Source: Paenibacillus caseinilyticus (GTDB taxonomy: Bacteria; Bacillota; Bacilli; Paenibacillales; NBRC-103111). Taken from it: 64,000 nucleotides of DNA. Shown piece by piece: positions 34,765 through 43,867 of this stretch; positions within the stretch are counted from its first letter, which is position 1, and the number at the start of each line of letters is the position of its first letter. The notes under the pieces were generated by a model. That model was not told the DNA's origin, did no database searches, and worked only from the letters and a program-made list of their open reading frames with translations. A program made the position numbers and the translations under genes. The stretch is from positions 142,976 through 206,975 of the forward strand of contig NZ_JAQAGY010000012.1 in assembly GCF_027533645.1 (NCBI RefSeq), read 5' to 3'.

Positions 34765-36066
34765 CTACAGCGTATAGTCGTACTGCAGGCCGGGAATCTC
34801 CCGGTCGAACAGGGTGCGGTACAAGCCCTGCAGGCTCTGCAGCGTCCGCTCCCCCTGGATGCGCAGATGCGTGTATTTGACCGCATACTGCGCCGTGTGC
34901 AGGAGAAGGAAGTTGCGGTTATGGATGAAGCCCGGCAGGTCCTTCTCCCGCTGCAGCCACTGCACCAGCTTGCCCCGCAGCTCGCGGGCGGTTTCTTCGA
35001 GCTCCGTACGGCATTCCTCGAGGTTCGCTTTGGCCTTCTCCTGGTCTTCCTTGCTCATGCGGGCGCCGACTTCCTTCTTGAACTGGAACGCATGCAGCTC
35101 GTCTTCCTTCTGGAGCCAGTGCTTCGCGGTCTGGTCGTACCGCTTCAGGGGAAGCTCCCGCTCCGTCTCCGCCTTCAGGGCTTCCTGGAACGACTTCTGG
35201 AAAATCTCCTGCAGGGTGCCGAAGTCTTCGGGGAAGTCCCACAGCATGTGAGGCGTGAAGACGGTATCCCATACGTTGACCTCCGTGCGCCCGTTGAGCG
35301 CGGCCGACGTCTTCCACAGCCCGCCGATCTTGCGCCACCGGCGGTCGGAGAGGGAATACTCCTTCGTCTCCATCTCGCTCTTGACCCCGTACAGCATATA
35401 GATCAGCGGTTCGGGGATGGTGACCGTCTCGGCCGCCGCACGGATCCGGCGCACGTCCGATAGCGACAGCAGCTCGGGGAGGGGGCCCTCCGGCAGCTGG
35501 AACATCCGCTCGTAACTCGACATCTGCTTCAGATAGCCGACCTCGTAGCGGATCAGGAACCGGTCGTACAGGGCGGCGAGCTGGTCGTTCTCCTCGGGCA
35601 GCTCGTTGGAGGCGGCCATGAGGAACAAGAGCGGCACTTCCTGCTTGTCCTGTCCGTTGAAGAAGACGCGTTCGTTGAGGATGGAGAGCAGGGCATTTAG
35701 GATGGCGCTGTTCGCTTTGAAGATTTCATCGAGAAAAGCGAAGTCTGCGGTGGGCAGATACCCCTCGGTCTTGCGTATATACAGATCCTGCTTCAGCTGC
35801 TGCAGCGAAACGGGACCGAACATTTCGTCGGGCGTGGTAAAGCGGGTCAGCAGGTAGTCGAACCACTTGCCGCCTCCGAACAGCTGGGAGACTGCACGGG
35901 CAAGCTGGGATTTGGCAGTGCCGGGAGGGCCGACGAGCAGCGCGTTCTCACCGGCCATGAGGCCGAGCAGCAGCAGGCGGATCAGCTCCTCGCGCTCCAG
36001 GAAACGTCCTTCGAGCAGCGAGATCGCTTTTTCCAATTTCTCTTGTATCGACTGGGTTTCATTCAT
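34765..36066 (-). CDS. MoxR/RavA-type AAA+ ATPase
   Basis: A 433-residue AAA+ ATPase. Walker A is GPPGTAKSQLARA, Walker B ADFAFLDEIFK, sensor 1 FLMAASNELP, and the arginine-finger region LYDRFLIRYEVGYL; the MoxR hallmark RFTTPDEMFGP is present. The rest is a helical extension ending in FDREIPGLQYDYTL. The ATG at 36066 is chosen because GAGGAGG lies 8 bases upstream; an in-frame ATG at 36105 lacks a binding site. It forms an operon with the VWA gene and drives its partner by ATP hydrolysis. Confidence 0.9.
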   Translation of the reverse strand: MNETQSIQEKLEKAISLLEGRFLEREELIRLLLLGLMAGENALLVGPPGTAKSQLARAVSQLFGGGKWFDYLLTRFTTPDEMFGPVSLQQLKQDLYIRKTEGYLPTADFAFLDEIFKANSAILNALLSILNERVFFNGQDKQEVPLLFLMAASNELPEENDQLAALYDRFLIRYEVGYLKQMSSYERMFQLPEGPLPELLSLSDVRRIRAAAETVTIPEPLIYMLYGVKSEMETKEYSLSDRRWRKIGGLWKTSAALNGRTEVNVWDTVFTPHMLWDFPEDFGTLQEIFQKSFQEALKAETERELPLKRYDQTAKHWLQKEDELHAFQFKKEVGARMSKEDQEKAKANLEECRTELEETARELRGKLVQWLQREKDLPGFIHNRNFLLLHTAQYAVKYTHLRIQGERTLQSLQGLYRTLFDREIPGLQYDYTL

Positions 36067-36323
36067 AGCGGCAGTCCTCCTCGGGGCATCGGCGGTATCG
36101 TGCATCGTGCATTCCTATATTGTAGCAGACCTGCCGTTTTTTCTCTAACCGGGCTGAGGCCGGGCTGCGGCCGGTAGAGCCTTCGTCCGGACGGGAAGGC
36201 ACCCTTATTGTTCTCCTGGACCGGTGGGTTTTATTTCCTCGCCCTACCCGTGATACAATAGTAGCAACTTCCGGAAGAACGATGCCGGTTCGGCGTACAT
36301 AAATCACAAGGAGAGATGAACCC

Positions 36324-36803
36324 ATGTCTGTTTACGATTATACGGTCCGCACGATCGACGGCCAGGAGAAGACGCTGGCGGAGTACAAAGAAAAGGTGCT
36401 GCTCATCGTCAACACGGCGAGCGCCTGCGGGCTTACTCCGCATTACCAGGGGCTTCAGGAGCTCTATGAAACCTACGGGGACAGAGGCCTGACGGTTCTC
36501 GGATTCCCCTGCAACCAGTTCGCCGGGCAGGAGCCGGGTACGGAAGCGGAGATCAAGCAGTTCTGCGCGCTGAAGTACAACGTCACATTCCCGATGTTCG
36601 CCAAAGTCGATGTCAAAGGCGAGCATGCGCACCCGCTGTTCACGTATCTCGTAGAGAATGTGCCCGAAGATACCCGGACAGGCGATATCGAATGGAACTT
36701 CGTGAAGTTCCTCGTCGACCGCGAAGGCACGCCGGTGAAGCAGTTCAGTGCCCGGACGGAGCCGTCCGCGCTGACGGCGGATATCGAGAAGCTGCTCGGC
36801 TAG
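36324..36803 (+). CDS. Glutathione peroxidase-family thiol peroxidase
   Basis: A 159-residue GPx-fold enzyme. The peroxidatic cysteine lies in NTASACGLTPHY (about residue 36), LGFPCNQFAGQEPG holds the conserved Gln and resolving-type Cys region, and WNFVKFLVD the catalytic Trp/Asn. Bacterial members (BsaA/Gpx type) usually use thioredoxin, so with the bacilliredoxin at the start of the window this is part of peroxide defence. AAGGAGAG precedes the ATG. It is monocistronic with a strong terminator. Confidence 0.93.
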   Translation: MSVYDYTVRTIDGQEKTLAEYKEKVLLIVNTASACGLTPHYQGLQELYETYGDRGLTVLGFPCNQFAGQEPGTEAEIKQFCALKYNVTFPMFAKVDVKGEHAHPLFTYLVENVPEDTRTGDIEWNFVKFLVDREGTPVKQFSARTEPSALTADIEKLLG

Positions 36804-36857
36804 CGGAAGAAGCGGCGAACCGTATGGAAGGCCGCAAGACCAGGACAAGCCGTAGGC

Positions 36858-36900
36858 GGCAGTCCGGTTCCTTAGGACGAAGGAGCCGGCTGCCTTTTTT
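36858..36900 (+). terminator. Rho-independent terminator
   Basis: GGCAG...CCGGTTCCTT (from 36858) pairs with AAGGAGCCGG...CTGCC (to 36894), then six T. Repeat copy 3 follows immediately. Confidence 0.9.
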
Positions 36901-36901
36901 C

Positions 36902-37000
36902 ATATTTAAGAATTTATATCTCGCCAGGGATCGATCCCATCATCTTAAATATCTTATAAACGCGTATCGTCCTTAAAGTGCGGCGAAGCCGTTTATCTGG
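36902..37000 (+). repeat. Dispersed post-terminator repeat, copy 3
   Basis: The core CTCGCCAGGGATCGATCC and the far end CGAAGCCGTTTATCTGG match copies 1 and 2. It is one of the two full-length copies of about 100 bases. Confidence 0.8.
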
Positions 37001-37388
37001 GATTGCCGGCATTGGCACCAGCGGCTGCCTATCGGCATCTTCCTCCACGCTGTGTGCAGCGCGCCAATCCCTGGATGACGGACTGCCCGGCTCGCAGAAG
37101 TTCAGCGAAGAGAAGCAGGGAGCGGGAGAAGGGGCCCCGCCAGGGCATGGACTAGCTTTTTATACGAAGCCCTCTAGTGCTTCCGGGCAAAAGCGACTAT
37201 AATAAGCGGGAAGGGAACCGCATCGGGAGTGCAAACGTGTGCAATTCCGGTCGAATCGCCTGAAGCGCAGGACGGCGGTACAGCAATTATAGGTTCTTGT
37301 TAGTAAGAAGAGAGGATCTTCCGGCAGCCGGTCCGTCCGATCCGCAGTCTAACATCATAGTCATAAGAACAGAGCAGGAGGGATAGCC
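37001..37388. other. Non-coding stretch before larE
   Basis: No supportable gene. TATAAT at 37198-37203 has no good -35 partner but could start larE, leaving a 5' leader of about 175 bases. I see no known riboswitch in that leader. Confidence 0.4.
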
Positions 37389-38249
37389 ATGGAATCCATG
37401 GAGTTTGGAATAGATCAAAAGTACGCCCATCTCGGAGACATTCTCCGCTCGATGGGCAAGGTGGTTGTCGCCTTCTCGGGCGGCGTGGACAGCGCCTTCC
37501 TGCTGAAGGCCGCGCTGGAATTCATGGGGCCGGAGAACGTGCTGGCGATTACGGCCGATTCGGAGACGTATCCGGTCCGGGAGAAGCTCGAGGCGATCGA
37601 GCTGGCGAAGGAGCTGCAGGCTCCGCATGAAGTCATCCACACGAGCGAGCTCAATATTCCGGGGTACGCGGAGAATCCGACGAACCGGTGCTACTTCTGC
37701 AAAAATTCGCTGTTCGACCATCTGATTCCGATCGCGCGTGAACGCGGGTTCGCCCATGTCGTCTTCGGCGCGATAGCCGACGATCTCGGCGAGCACCGCC
37801 CGGGACTGCAGGCGGCTCACGAACAGGGCGTACGGGCGCCGCTGCTCGAAGCGGGCATCAAGAAGTCGGAGATCCGCCATCTGTCCCGCCGGTTCGGGCT
37901 GAAGACCTGGGATAAGCCGTCGTTCGCCTGTCTGTCATCGCGGATTCCTTACGGCGAGGCGATCACCGCCGAGAAGCTCTCGATGATCGACCAGGCCGAA
38001 GACTTCCTGATCCAGCTCGGCTTCCGCCAGGTGCGGGTACGCCAGCACGAGAATCTGGCGCGGATCGAAGTGCCGGCCTCGGAGCTTGGCGAGCTGCTGC
38101 CGGTGGCGGAGACGGTCCACGCCAAGCTGAAGGAGATCGGCTACGCCTATGTGACGCTGGACCTCAAAGGCTACCGTTCCGGTTCGCTGAACGAGGTGCT
38201 GCCTGCGGATCAGCAGGCGGTCCAAGCCGTTGCGGGAGCGGCAGACTAA
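37389..38249 (+). CDS. larE: ATP-dependent sulfur transferase LarE
   Basis: A 286-residue PP-loop enzyme that adds sulfur to pyridinium dicarboxylate mononucleotide during synthesis of the nickel-pincer nucleotide cofactor of lactate racemase-type enzymes. The PP-loop SGGVDS lies at 30-35. Three cysteines are conserved: C101 and C104 in NRCYFCK and C181 in FACLSSRIPYGE. That pattern is associated with LarE forms that hold an iron-sulfur cluster rather than sacrificing one cysteine (from memory of the family). AGGAGG precedes the ATG. No larA, larB or larC is seen in this window; a 2-hydroxyacid dehydrogenase follows directly. Confidence 0.9.
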   Translation: MESMEFGIDQKYAHLGDILRSMGKVVVAFSGGVDSAFLLKAALEFMGPENVLAITADSETYPVREKLEAIELAKELQAPHEVIHTSELNIPGYAENPTNRCYFCKNSLFDHLIPIARERGFAHVVFGAIADDLGEHRPGLQAAHEQGVRAPLLEAGIKKSEIRHLSRRFGLKTWDKPSFACLSSRIPYGEAITAEKLSMIDQAEDFLIQLGFRQVRVRQHENLARIEVPASELGELLPVAETVHAKLKEIGYAYVTLDLKGYRSGSLNEVLPADQQAVQAVAGAAD

Positions 38250-38286
38250 CCCGGCTCCTGAGGAGCAAGATAGAGGAGGGGCAGCG

Positions 38287-39285
38287 GTGACGAAACCGAA
38301 GGTATACATATCCAAAAGCATTCCGGCCAAGGTCCTCTCCTATCTGGAGGAGCACTGCGAGTGCCGGATGTGGGGCGGAAGCGGCGGGGCCTCCAGGCAG
38401 GGTCTCCTCGCCGAATTGAAGGAAGCCGAAGGCCTGCTGACGACCGGCGGCCCTATCGACACGGAGCTGCTGGAGCATGCGCCGAAGCTGCGGGCGGTGA
38501 GTTCCATCTCGGTGGGATACAATCATTTTGACCTGGACGCCATGCGGGCCCGCGGCGTGATCGGGACTCATACGCCCTATGTGCTCGACGACACGGTAGC
38601 CGATCTGGTGCTGGCGCTGATGCTCGCCTCTGCCCGCCGGGTTCCGGAGCTGGACGCCTTCGTCAAGCAAGGGCAGTGGCAGCGGGGGCGCGGGCTGAAG
38701 GAGGAGGACTTCTTCGGCATGGACGTGCATCATGCGACGGTCGGCATCATCGGCATGGGCCGGATCGGAGAAGCGATTGCGAAGCGGGCGGTGCATGGCT
38801 TCGATATGGAGCTGCTCTACTACAACCGGACCCGGAAGCCGGAGGCGGAGGAACGCTTCGGCGCGCAGTACGTCTGCCTGGAAGAGCTGCTGCAGCGCTC
38901 CGACTTCGTCGTCCTGATGACGCCGCTGACCGCGGAGACGAAGCTGTACTTCCGCCGGGAGCACTTCGCGCTCATGAAGCCGACGGCCTTCTTCATCAAC
39001 GCTTCGCGCGGGCAGACGGTGGACGAAGCAGCCCTGATCGAAGCGCTGCAGAGCGGCCGCATCCGCGGGGCGGGCCTCGACGTCTTCGACCCGGAGCCGC
39101 CGCAGCCGGATAATCCGCTGCTCGCTATGCCCAATGTCGTGACGCTGCCGCATATCGGATCGGCGACGGCGAAGACCCGCTACGATATGGCGATGCTGGC
39201 TGCGCGCAATCTGGTCGCCGCCTTAACCGGCGGCCGTCCGCCGCATGTGGTGAAGGAGCTTGCGGATCTGGTGGAGCAGCGCTGA
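38287..39285 (+). CDS. D-isomer-specific 2-hydroxyacid dehydrogenase
   Basis: A 332-residue NAD(P)H-dependent enzyme of the glyoxylate/hydroxypyruvate reductase group. VGIIGMGRIGEAIAKRA is the nucleotide-binding motif. The catalytic Arg lies in NASRGQTVDE, the Glu in GLDVFDPEPP and the His in TLPHIGSAT. The GTG at 38287 is used (AGGAGGG 6 bases upstream). It lies 37 bases after larE; a D-hydroxyacid reductase next to a racemase-cofactor gene suggests linked 2-hydroxyacid metabolism (inference). Confidence 0.9.
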   Translation: MTKPKVYISKSIPAKVLSYLEEHCECRMWGGSGGASRQGLLAELKEAEGLLTTGGPIDTELLEHAPKLRAVSSISVGYNHFDLDAMRARGVIGTHTPYVLDDTVADLVLALMLASARRVPELDAFVKQGQWQRGRGLKEEDFFGMDVHHATVGIIGMGRIGEAIAKRAVHGFDMELLYYNRTRKPEAEERFGAQYVCLEELLQRSDFVVLMTPLTAETKLYFRREHFALMKPTAFFINASRGQTVDEAALIEALQSGRIRGAGLDVFDPEPPQPDNPLLAMPNVVTLPHIGSATAKTRYDMAMLAARNLVAALTGGRPPHVVKELADLVEQR

Positions 39286-39369
39286 GACGGGAGGGCACCC
39301 GCCAAGGGCGGCTGGCGACAGCCCGTTGAACAAAGCGGGGCGCGATGCCCGGATACCGAACGCAGTACG

Positions 39370-39416
39370 GAACAGGGAGAGCTCTTACCGCGGGTTAAGC
39401 GGGGCTCTCCTTGTTC
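39370..39416 (+). terminator. Imperfect hairpin after the dehydrogenase
   Basis: GAACAGGGAGAGC (39370-39382) and GCTCTCCTTGTTC (39404-39416) pair with one mismatch. The following run is only moderately T-rich, so it is a weak terminator or an RNA-stabilising hairpin. Confidence 0.5.
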
Positions 39417-39597
39417 GTTGTCTCCAGCCTTCTTTCGCAATCAGAGCGCGTCACGCGTCAGGCCGCCATCCGCTAGCGTTGACGAAAGATCTCGAACGAA
39501 CGAAGCTGGGAGGCCTGCATCGGTTTATTTCAGATCGGGGGAAGTAAAATAGAGTTGCATAGACACACTTGTTTCTGCTAAGCTAAAGAAATAGTAA

Positions 39598-39620
39598 TTG
39601 ATCAATCAATAATCGATCAA
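39598..39620 (+). promoter_or_regulatory. Candidate TetR operator
   Basis: TTGATC (39598-39603) and GATCAA (39615-39620) form a perfect dyad with an 11-base centre, 47 bases before the TetR start. Position and symmetry suggest autorepression. Confidence 0.55.
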
Positions 39621-39666
39621 CGTTCAGCATCGACACTTCCCGTTAGAGGAGAAAGAAGGAATTCGC

Positions 39667-40212
39667 ATGGCCCGGGAATCCGGCAGAACGGCTGAAGGCG
39701 AGTCGGCTTCGGCGAACCGCAGGGAAGACATTCTGGAAGCAGCCGTTGCTGTGTTTGCCCAGTGGGGGTATTACAAGGCGACCACAGCGCATGTCGCGCA
39801 GCGGGCAGGCATCTCGCAGCCGTATGTGTTCAAATTTTTCAAAACCAAGGAAGAGCTGTTCACGGCGGCGCTGCAGCGTGCCTTCGCCAGAATACTTCGT
39901 GTATTCGACAGCGTCCATGCGCCGCCGGAGCGCCTGCTCCAAGAGATGATCGCCGCCTATGAGCTCCTCATGACAACCCACCACGAGGAGATCGTGCTGC
40001 AGGTTCATGGACAGACCATCCCGGAGGAAGGGATCCGCGAGGCGATGCGGACTGGCATACGGGAGATTCAGGCGCAGGTTCTCGCGAAGTTCCGCGGGGC
40101 GCGGCTTTCCGATCCGGAGGTGCTTACGAGCATTTTCTTGGCGAACGGAATGCTGTGTCATGTGTCGGCCGTGCTCGGGATGCCGGAGCTCAAACCGGTG
40201 CACCGTGCTTGA
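39667..40212 (+). CDS. TetR/AcrR-family regulator
   Basis: A 181-residue repressor. The N-terminal helix-turn-helix (AAVAVFAQWGYYKATTAHVA then QRAGISQPYVFKFFKTKEEL) is typical. The C-terminal ligand domain is unassigned. GAGGAGAAAGAAGG precedes the ATG. No cotranscribed efflux gene is present; the target is probably itself and something outside the immediate neighbourhood. A terminator follows at 40303-40324. Confidence 0.9.
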   Translation: MARESGRTAEGESASANRREDILEAAVAVFAQWGYYKATTAHVAQRAGISQPYVFKFFKTKEELFTAALQRAFARILRVFDSVHAPPERLLQEMIAAYELLMTTHHEEIVLQVHGQTIPEEGIREAMRTGIREIQAQVLAKFRGARLSDPEVLTSIFLANGMLCHVSAVLGMPELKPVHRA

Positions 40213-40302
40213 CGGCCTGCCCTTCGAGAATAGCGGGCAGGAGGCTTATGTGAAGCGGGGTACAAAGTGCCCGGGAGTCGAGACGGTCCATTTATTTCAG
40301 AT

Positions 40303-40326
40303 AACCGCCCCGTAATGGGCGGTTTA
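40303..40326 (+). terminator. Hairpin terminator after TetR
   Basis: AACCGCCC (40303-40310) pairs with GGGCGGTT (40317-40324), followed by TATTAA. Confidence 0.7.
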
Positions 40327-40355
40327 TTAAGCTATCGTTCCAGCTGCTTCAGCAG

Positions 40356-40772
40356 CTATAAGAACAGTCCATAGATATACCTACCACCCCATAATACCAA
40401 TGCAATCCAAACAGCTATTATGAGTGCGCCTGTAATCCAATTCTTAGGTTTACCTAATTTTCTTTGTTGCTCTGCCTTTATGCGGTATTCTTCAAGCACT
40501 TCTTTGGGAAATATTCGTATGGCTATATAGACACCCAGCGGAACAAGAATGATATCATCAAGGTATCCGAGAATCGGTATAAAATCGGGTATCAAGTCCA
40601 CCGGGCTAAAGGCATACGCCACAACGCAAATTGCAAATATTTTCGAAAACAAGGGTACTCGTGGATCACGATAAGCCAAATACATCACCATCAAGTTGGC
40701 TTTAAGTTTCCTTGCCATCTTTTTCAACCTATTTAGTAATGACGGTTTTGTTTCCTTCGCTTTAGTATCCAT
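40356..40772 (-). CDS. YkvA/DUF1232-family membrane protein
   Basis: A 138-residue small membrane protein. The DUF1232 hallmark AYAFSPVDLIPDFIPILGYL lies around residue 55, with a second hydrophobic segment near the C-terminus (ITGALIIAVWIALVLWG). Function of the family is unknown. The ATG at 40772 is chosen because AGGGTGA lies 6 bases upstream; a TTG two codons earlier is less likely. The gene is clearly AT-richer than both neighbours, suggesting separate origin. Confidence 0.85.
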   Translation of the reverse strand: MDTKAKETKPSLLNRLKKMARKLKANLMVMYLAYRDPRVPLFSKIFAICVVAYAFSPVDLIPDFIPILGYLDDIILVPLGVYIAIRIFPKEVLEEYRIKAEQQRKLGKPKNWITGALIIAVWIALVLWGGRYIYGLFL

Positions 40773-40920
40773 TCTCAATCACCCTTTGAAGATCTAAGCT
40801 ACTGAACATATCAGTGGTACATTCATATTCTCTATGATCATTGAAGAGTCCTGCCCGTCAGCTCAACAATAAGCCATCCGTCTCCCTTCGGATGATTCCG
40901 TCCGCCCGTACCCATATCAA

Positions 40921-40957
40921 AAAGAAGCGGCGATCCCCTTGGGGGTGCCGCTTCTTT
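40921..40957. terminator. Strong hairpin
   Basis: AAAGAAGCGGC pairs with GCCGCTTCTTT, with an inner CCCC/GGGG stem. It is A-rich before and T-rich within the right arm, so it can end transcripts from either side. Confidence 0.7.
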
Positions 40958-41120
40958 CGCTATGCAAAAGGGATGCCAGACTGCCTGGGGGCAAGGAGAC
41001 CCTGCCAGCGACGCATGAACGAGCCGGAAGGATAGGACACTTCAAAGGCCCCTGGAGCGGCCCATGCAGCGGCTCATGGAGCGGGGCCATGCAGAGGCTC
41101 GTGCATAGGCCGCTGCCCGG

Positions 41121-43289
41121 TTACCGCTGCCTGACAAACTCGCCTTCCACCCCGGCCACAAGCGGAGAGGCTTCGCCGCTGTAGTACAGCTTCAGCTCAT
41201 GCAGGGCCCGGGTGCAGCCCACATAGAGCAGCTTTGCATCCTGAGGGTTGGCCGCGTAGTGGAGCGGATCCACGTCCGTCAGGTGCACGGAGTCGAACTC
41301 CAGGCCCTTGGCCATGTAGATCGGGACGACCGAGACGCCGCCCTCGTAATTCTGCTGCCCAGGCACGATCAGGTTCACGCCGCCGCATCCGGCCGAGAGC
41401 AGGGCGCTGTGCAGCTTCCGGCACCGCTCTTCGGTGCGTGCCAGGATCGCAAGCGTGCCGGCGCCTTCTTGGGCACGGTGCGCTTCGATGACGGCGGCCA
41501 GTCTGCCGGGCAGCTCGGCTTCCGGCACGTCCGCCACGTCAACGGGCTCGCCGCTGCGGAAGACCGGCACGGCCAAGGCGGCCGGCGTGTCGATCCCGCG
41601 CTTCAGCACTTCGTTGGCGAAGTAGATGATCTCCATCGTGGAGCGGTAGCTGCGGTTCAGCGAGTAATAAGCGCGGTTCTCCTCGGGGAAGAGCGTCAGC
41701 AGCTCCTGCCAGTCCTGCACGCCCTGGTAGGCATGAATGCCCTGTGACAGGTCCCCGAGAATCGAGAAGGAGCCGTTCTTCGTATGCATCGACAGCAGCG
41801 CGATCTGGAACGGGGAGAAGTCCTGCGCTTCGTCGATCACCGTGTGGTCGAACCGCAGGTCCCCGTGAATGCCGTGGAACCGCTGGCGGATATACATCAG
41901 AGCGGCGAGGTCCTCCGGCTGCACCTTCTTTTTCTTCGCGAGCTTCAAGGTGTCGGCCCGCAGGCTCTCCGGCAGGAAGACATGAGGGTCATCCGCTCCC
42001 CCGGCCATGAAGACCGGCTGTTTGTCCTCGAACAGCGCCCTGTAGAAGGTGAACGGAGAGAAGTCCGTCCAGAGCTTGCCGAACTCCCGAAGCTTGGCGG
42101 AGGAGCGCTTCTTGTACTCCTTCTTCAGATGAACCTCCCAGACCTTCTCGAGCTCCATCTCCGTCCAGCGCTTCATCCTCGCCAGCACGCGTTCGCGGCG
42201 CTTCATCAGCGGCTCGTGCTTGTACTCTACCGTGTACCAGGTCTTGATCTGGCGGCGGGACAGCTTGGCGCCTTCCCACGGGGAGAAGTCCGCTTCCGGC
42301 ACCGCGGCCGCTTCGTAAGCATCGAGCTGCCGGCCCAGCCACTGCATGAAGACGATCGCGCCCTTGAACCGTCCCGGGGCAGCCTCATCCAGTGCAGGCC
42401 GCTGAGTCCCTACACCGAACCAGTAGCGCAGGCGTTCCGCCGGGTCGGCGAGCGATACCTGCCCATCCAGCAGATCCAGCGCCCAATCCGCGAACGTCGT
42501 CTGCTGGATATGCCCCACGCCAAGCTCAGGCAGCACTCCCGAGATGTAGTCGAGGAACATGCGGCTCGGGGCAAAAATAATCATTTTCTCCGCCTTCACT
42601 TGGTCCCTGTAATGGTAGAGGAGGTAGGCGAGCCGGTGCAGCGCCACGGTCGTCTTCCCGCTACCCGCCACCCCTTGGATCACGAGGGCGTTGTTCTTGC
42701 CGGCCCGGATGATCGCATCCTGCTCGGCCTGGATCGTGGAGACGATGTCGCGCAGCTTGTTGTCCTTGTTCTCGCCGAGCCGGTAGAGCAGGAACTCGTC
42801 GGTCACCGCCGGATCGTCGCCTTCCCGGTCGAACGTGTCGACAACCCGCTGCAGGATCTGCTTGCGGATCACGAGATTGCGCTTCAGATAGACGAGGCCT
42901 TCGATCGTGCCGTCCGGGGACTCGTACTGCGCGGCCTCTGCGCCTCCCGTGAACGAGTAGAAGAGGCTTGCCACCGGCGCCCGCCAGTCCACTACGAGCA
43001 GCTCGGGCGAGTCGGCCTTCTCCACGCCGAATTTGCCTATGTACAGCGGCTGCGCTCCTTCTTTGCCGGCTTCCTCGAAATCCAGGCGGCCAAAGTAGGG
43101 CTCCGGCTGGGCCTGGGCGATGCTACGGCGCTTGTTGTCGCGGATGGATTCCAGCACCTGCTCCGTCAGGTCTGCTCCGGTATACGGAGGAATGCTCTGC
43201 AGGTGGGTCAGCTGCGTATCCATTTCTTTGATCGTGCTCTCGAGGCGCTCGAGTTCTTCACTGTATGCATTCTGCAGACCGGGTTCCAA
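41121..43289 (-). CDS. helD: HelD, RNA polymerase recycling ATPase
   Basis: A 722-residue UvrD/Rep-like ATPase. An N-terminal coiled coil (ELERLESTIKEMDTQLTHLQ) is followed by the family block VVDWRAPVASLFYSF. Walker A is QGVAGSGKTTVALHR near 210; DEAQDF is Walker B and YVGCTRALHELKLYY motif VI. In Bacillus, HelD displaces stalled RNA polymerase from DNA and aids recycling. Length and domain order match the short firmicute form. Confidence 0.93.
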   Translation of the reverse strand: MEPGLQNAYSEELERLESTIKEMDTQLTHLQSIPPYTGADLTEQVLESIRDNKRRSIAQAQPEPYFGRLDFEEAGKEGAQPLYIGKFGVEKADSPELLVVDWRAPVASLFYSFTGGAEAAQYESPDGTIEGLVYLKRNLVIRKQILQRVVDTFDREGDDPAVTDEFLLYRLGENKDNKLRDIVSTIQAEQDAIIRAGKNNALVIQGVAGSGKTTVALHRLAYLLYHYRDQVKAEKMIIFAPSRMFLDYISGVLPELGVGHIQQTTFADWALDLLDGQVSLADPAERLRYWFGVGTQRPALDEAAPGRFKGAIVFMQWLGRQLDAYEAAAVPEADFSPWEGAKLSRRQIKTWYTVEYKHEPLMKRRERVLARMKRWTEMELEKVWEVHLKKEYKKRSSAKLREFGKLWTDFSPFTFYRALFEDKQPVFMAGGADDPHVFLPESLRADTLKLAKKKKVQPEDLAALMYIRQRFHGIHGDLRFDHTVIDEAQDFSPFQIALLSMHTKNGSFSILGDLSQGIHAYQGVQDWQELLTLFPEENRAYYSLNRSYRSTMEIIYFANEVLKRGIDTPAALAVPVFRSGEPVDVADVPEAELPGRLAAVIEAHRAQEGAGTLAILARTEERCRKLHSALLSAGCGGVNLIVPGQQNYEGGVSVVPIYMAKGLEFDSVHLTDVDPLHYAANPQDAKLLYVGCTRALHELKLYYSGEASPLVAGVEGEFVRQR

Positions 43290-43533
43290 GATCGCGTCTA
43301 CCTCCGTTCGAATGTCGTGCGGATCGGACTACCAACCGCTTCCTTGTTTTGACAGGAGTAATACTATAGCACAAGGTTCGCGTAGGCTGCAAGTGCTTAC
43401 ACAGACTGGTAGATCGCTTAACGGAAGGCGGGGCGAGAGTGGATACAACACCCGTTCAACCATGTACAACGCATAAGAAAATCATTATTATGGAATAGGG
43501 AATCGATGTCTCATGGATATAGTGAGGTGGATC

Positions 43534-43734
43534 ATGGAGTATAGCAAAAGATTAGCTTCGACGATGAACCGGTACTCCACACGCCTATCAAGAGAGGACT
43601 CCAAGCGAGTAAGAGATCAATTTATTGGTACGTTCACTTACACTGACAATGATGACTACCGGAGATATTGTGGTCATAACGAAGTATATGATTTATGGGA
43701 CTATAGCGTCTTAAGGGAACGTAGAAAACTCTAG
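43534..43734 (+). CDS. Small hypothetical protein
   Basis: 66 residues, starting MEYSKRLASTMNRYSTRLSR, hydrophilic with an aromatic-rich end (DDYRRYCGHNEVYDLWDYSV). No domain recognised. GAGGTGG lies 6 bases before this ATG; an in-frame ATG at 43513 is possible but lacks a binding site. AT-richer than neighbours. Confidence 0.5.
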   Translation: MEYSKRLASTMNRYSTRLSREDSKRVRDQFIGTFTYTDNDDYRRYCGHNEVYDLWDYSVLRERRKL

Positions 43735-43867
43735 GCAGAGAATATGTCCATAAGACTCATTGCAGCCATATCCTGAATAATCTGGATTTCAGAATGGGGA
43801 TATCATTGGGCACTTGTGGAGCCGCTGGATGGCAGAAGCAGTGAAGAATGAAGGGAGGGGAGCCCAT

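Noticed and set aside
32854..35463. 869-codon open frame on the plus strand opposite the VWA and MoxR genes
   Set aside because: It is the antisense shadow of two well-supported genes in GC-rich DNA, lacks a ribosome binding site and has no recognisable domain.
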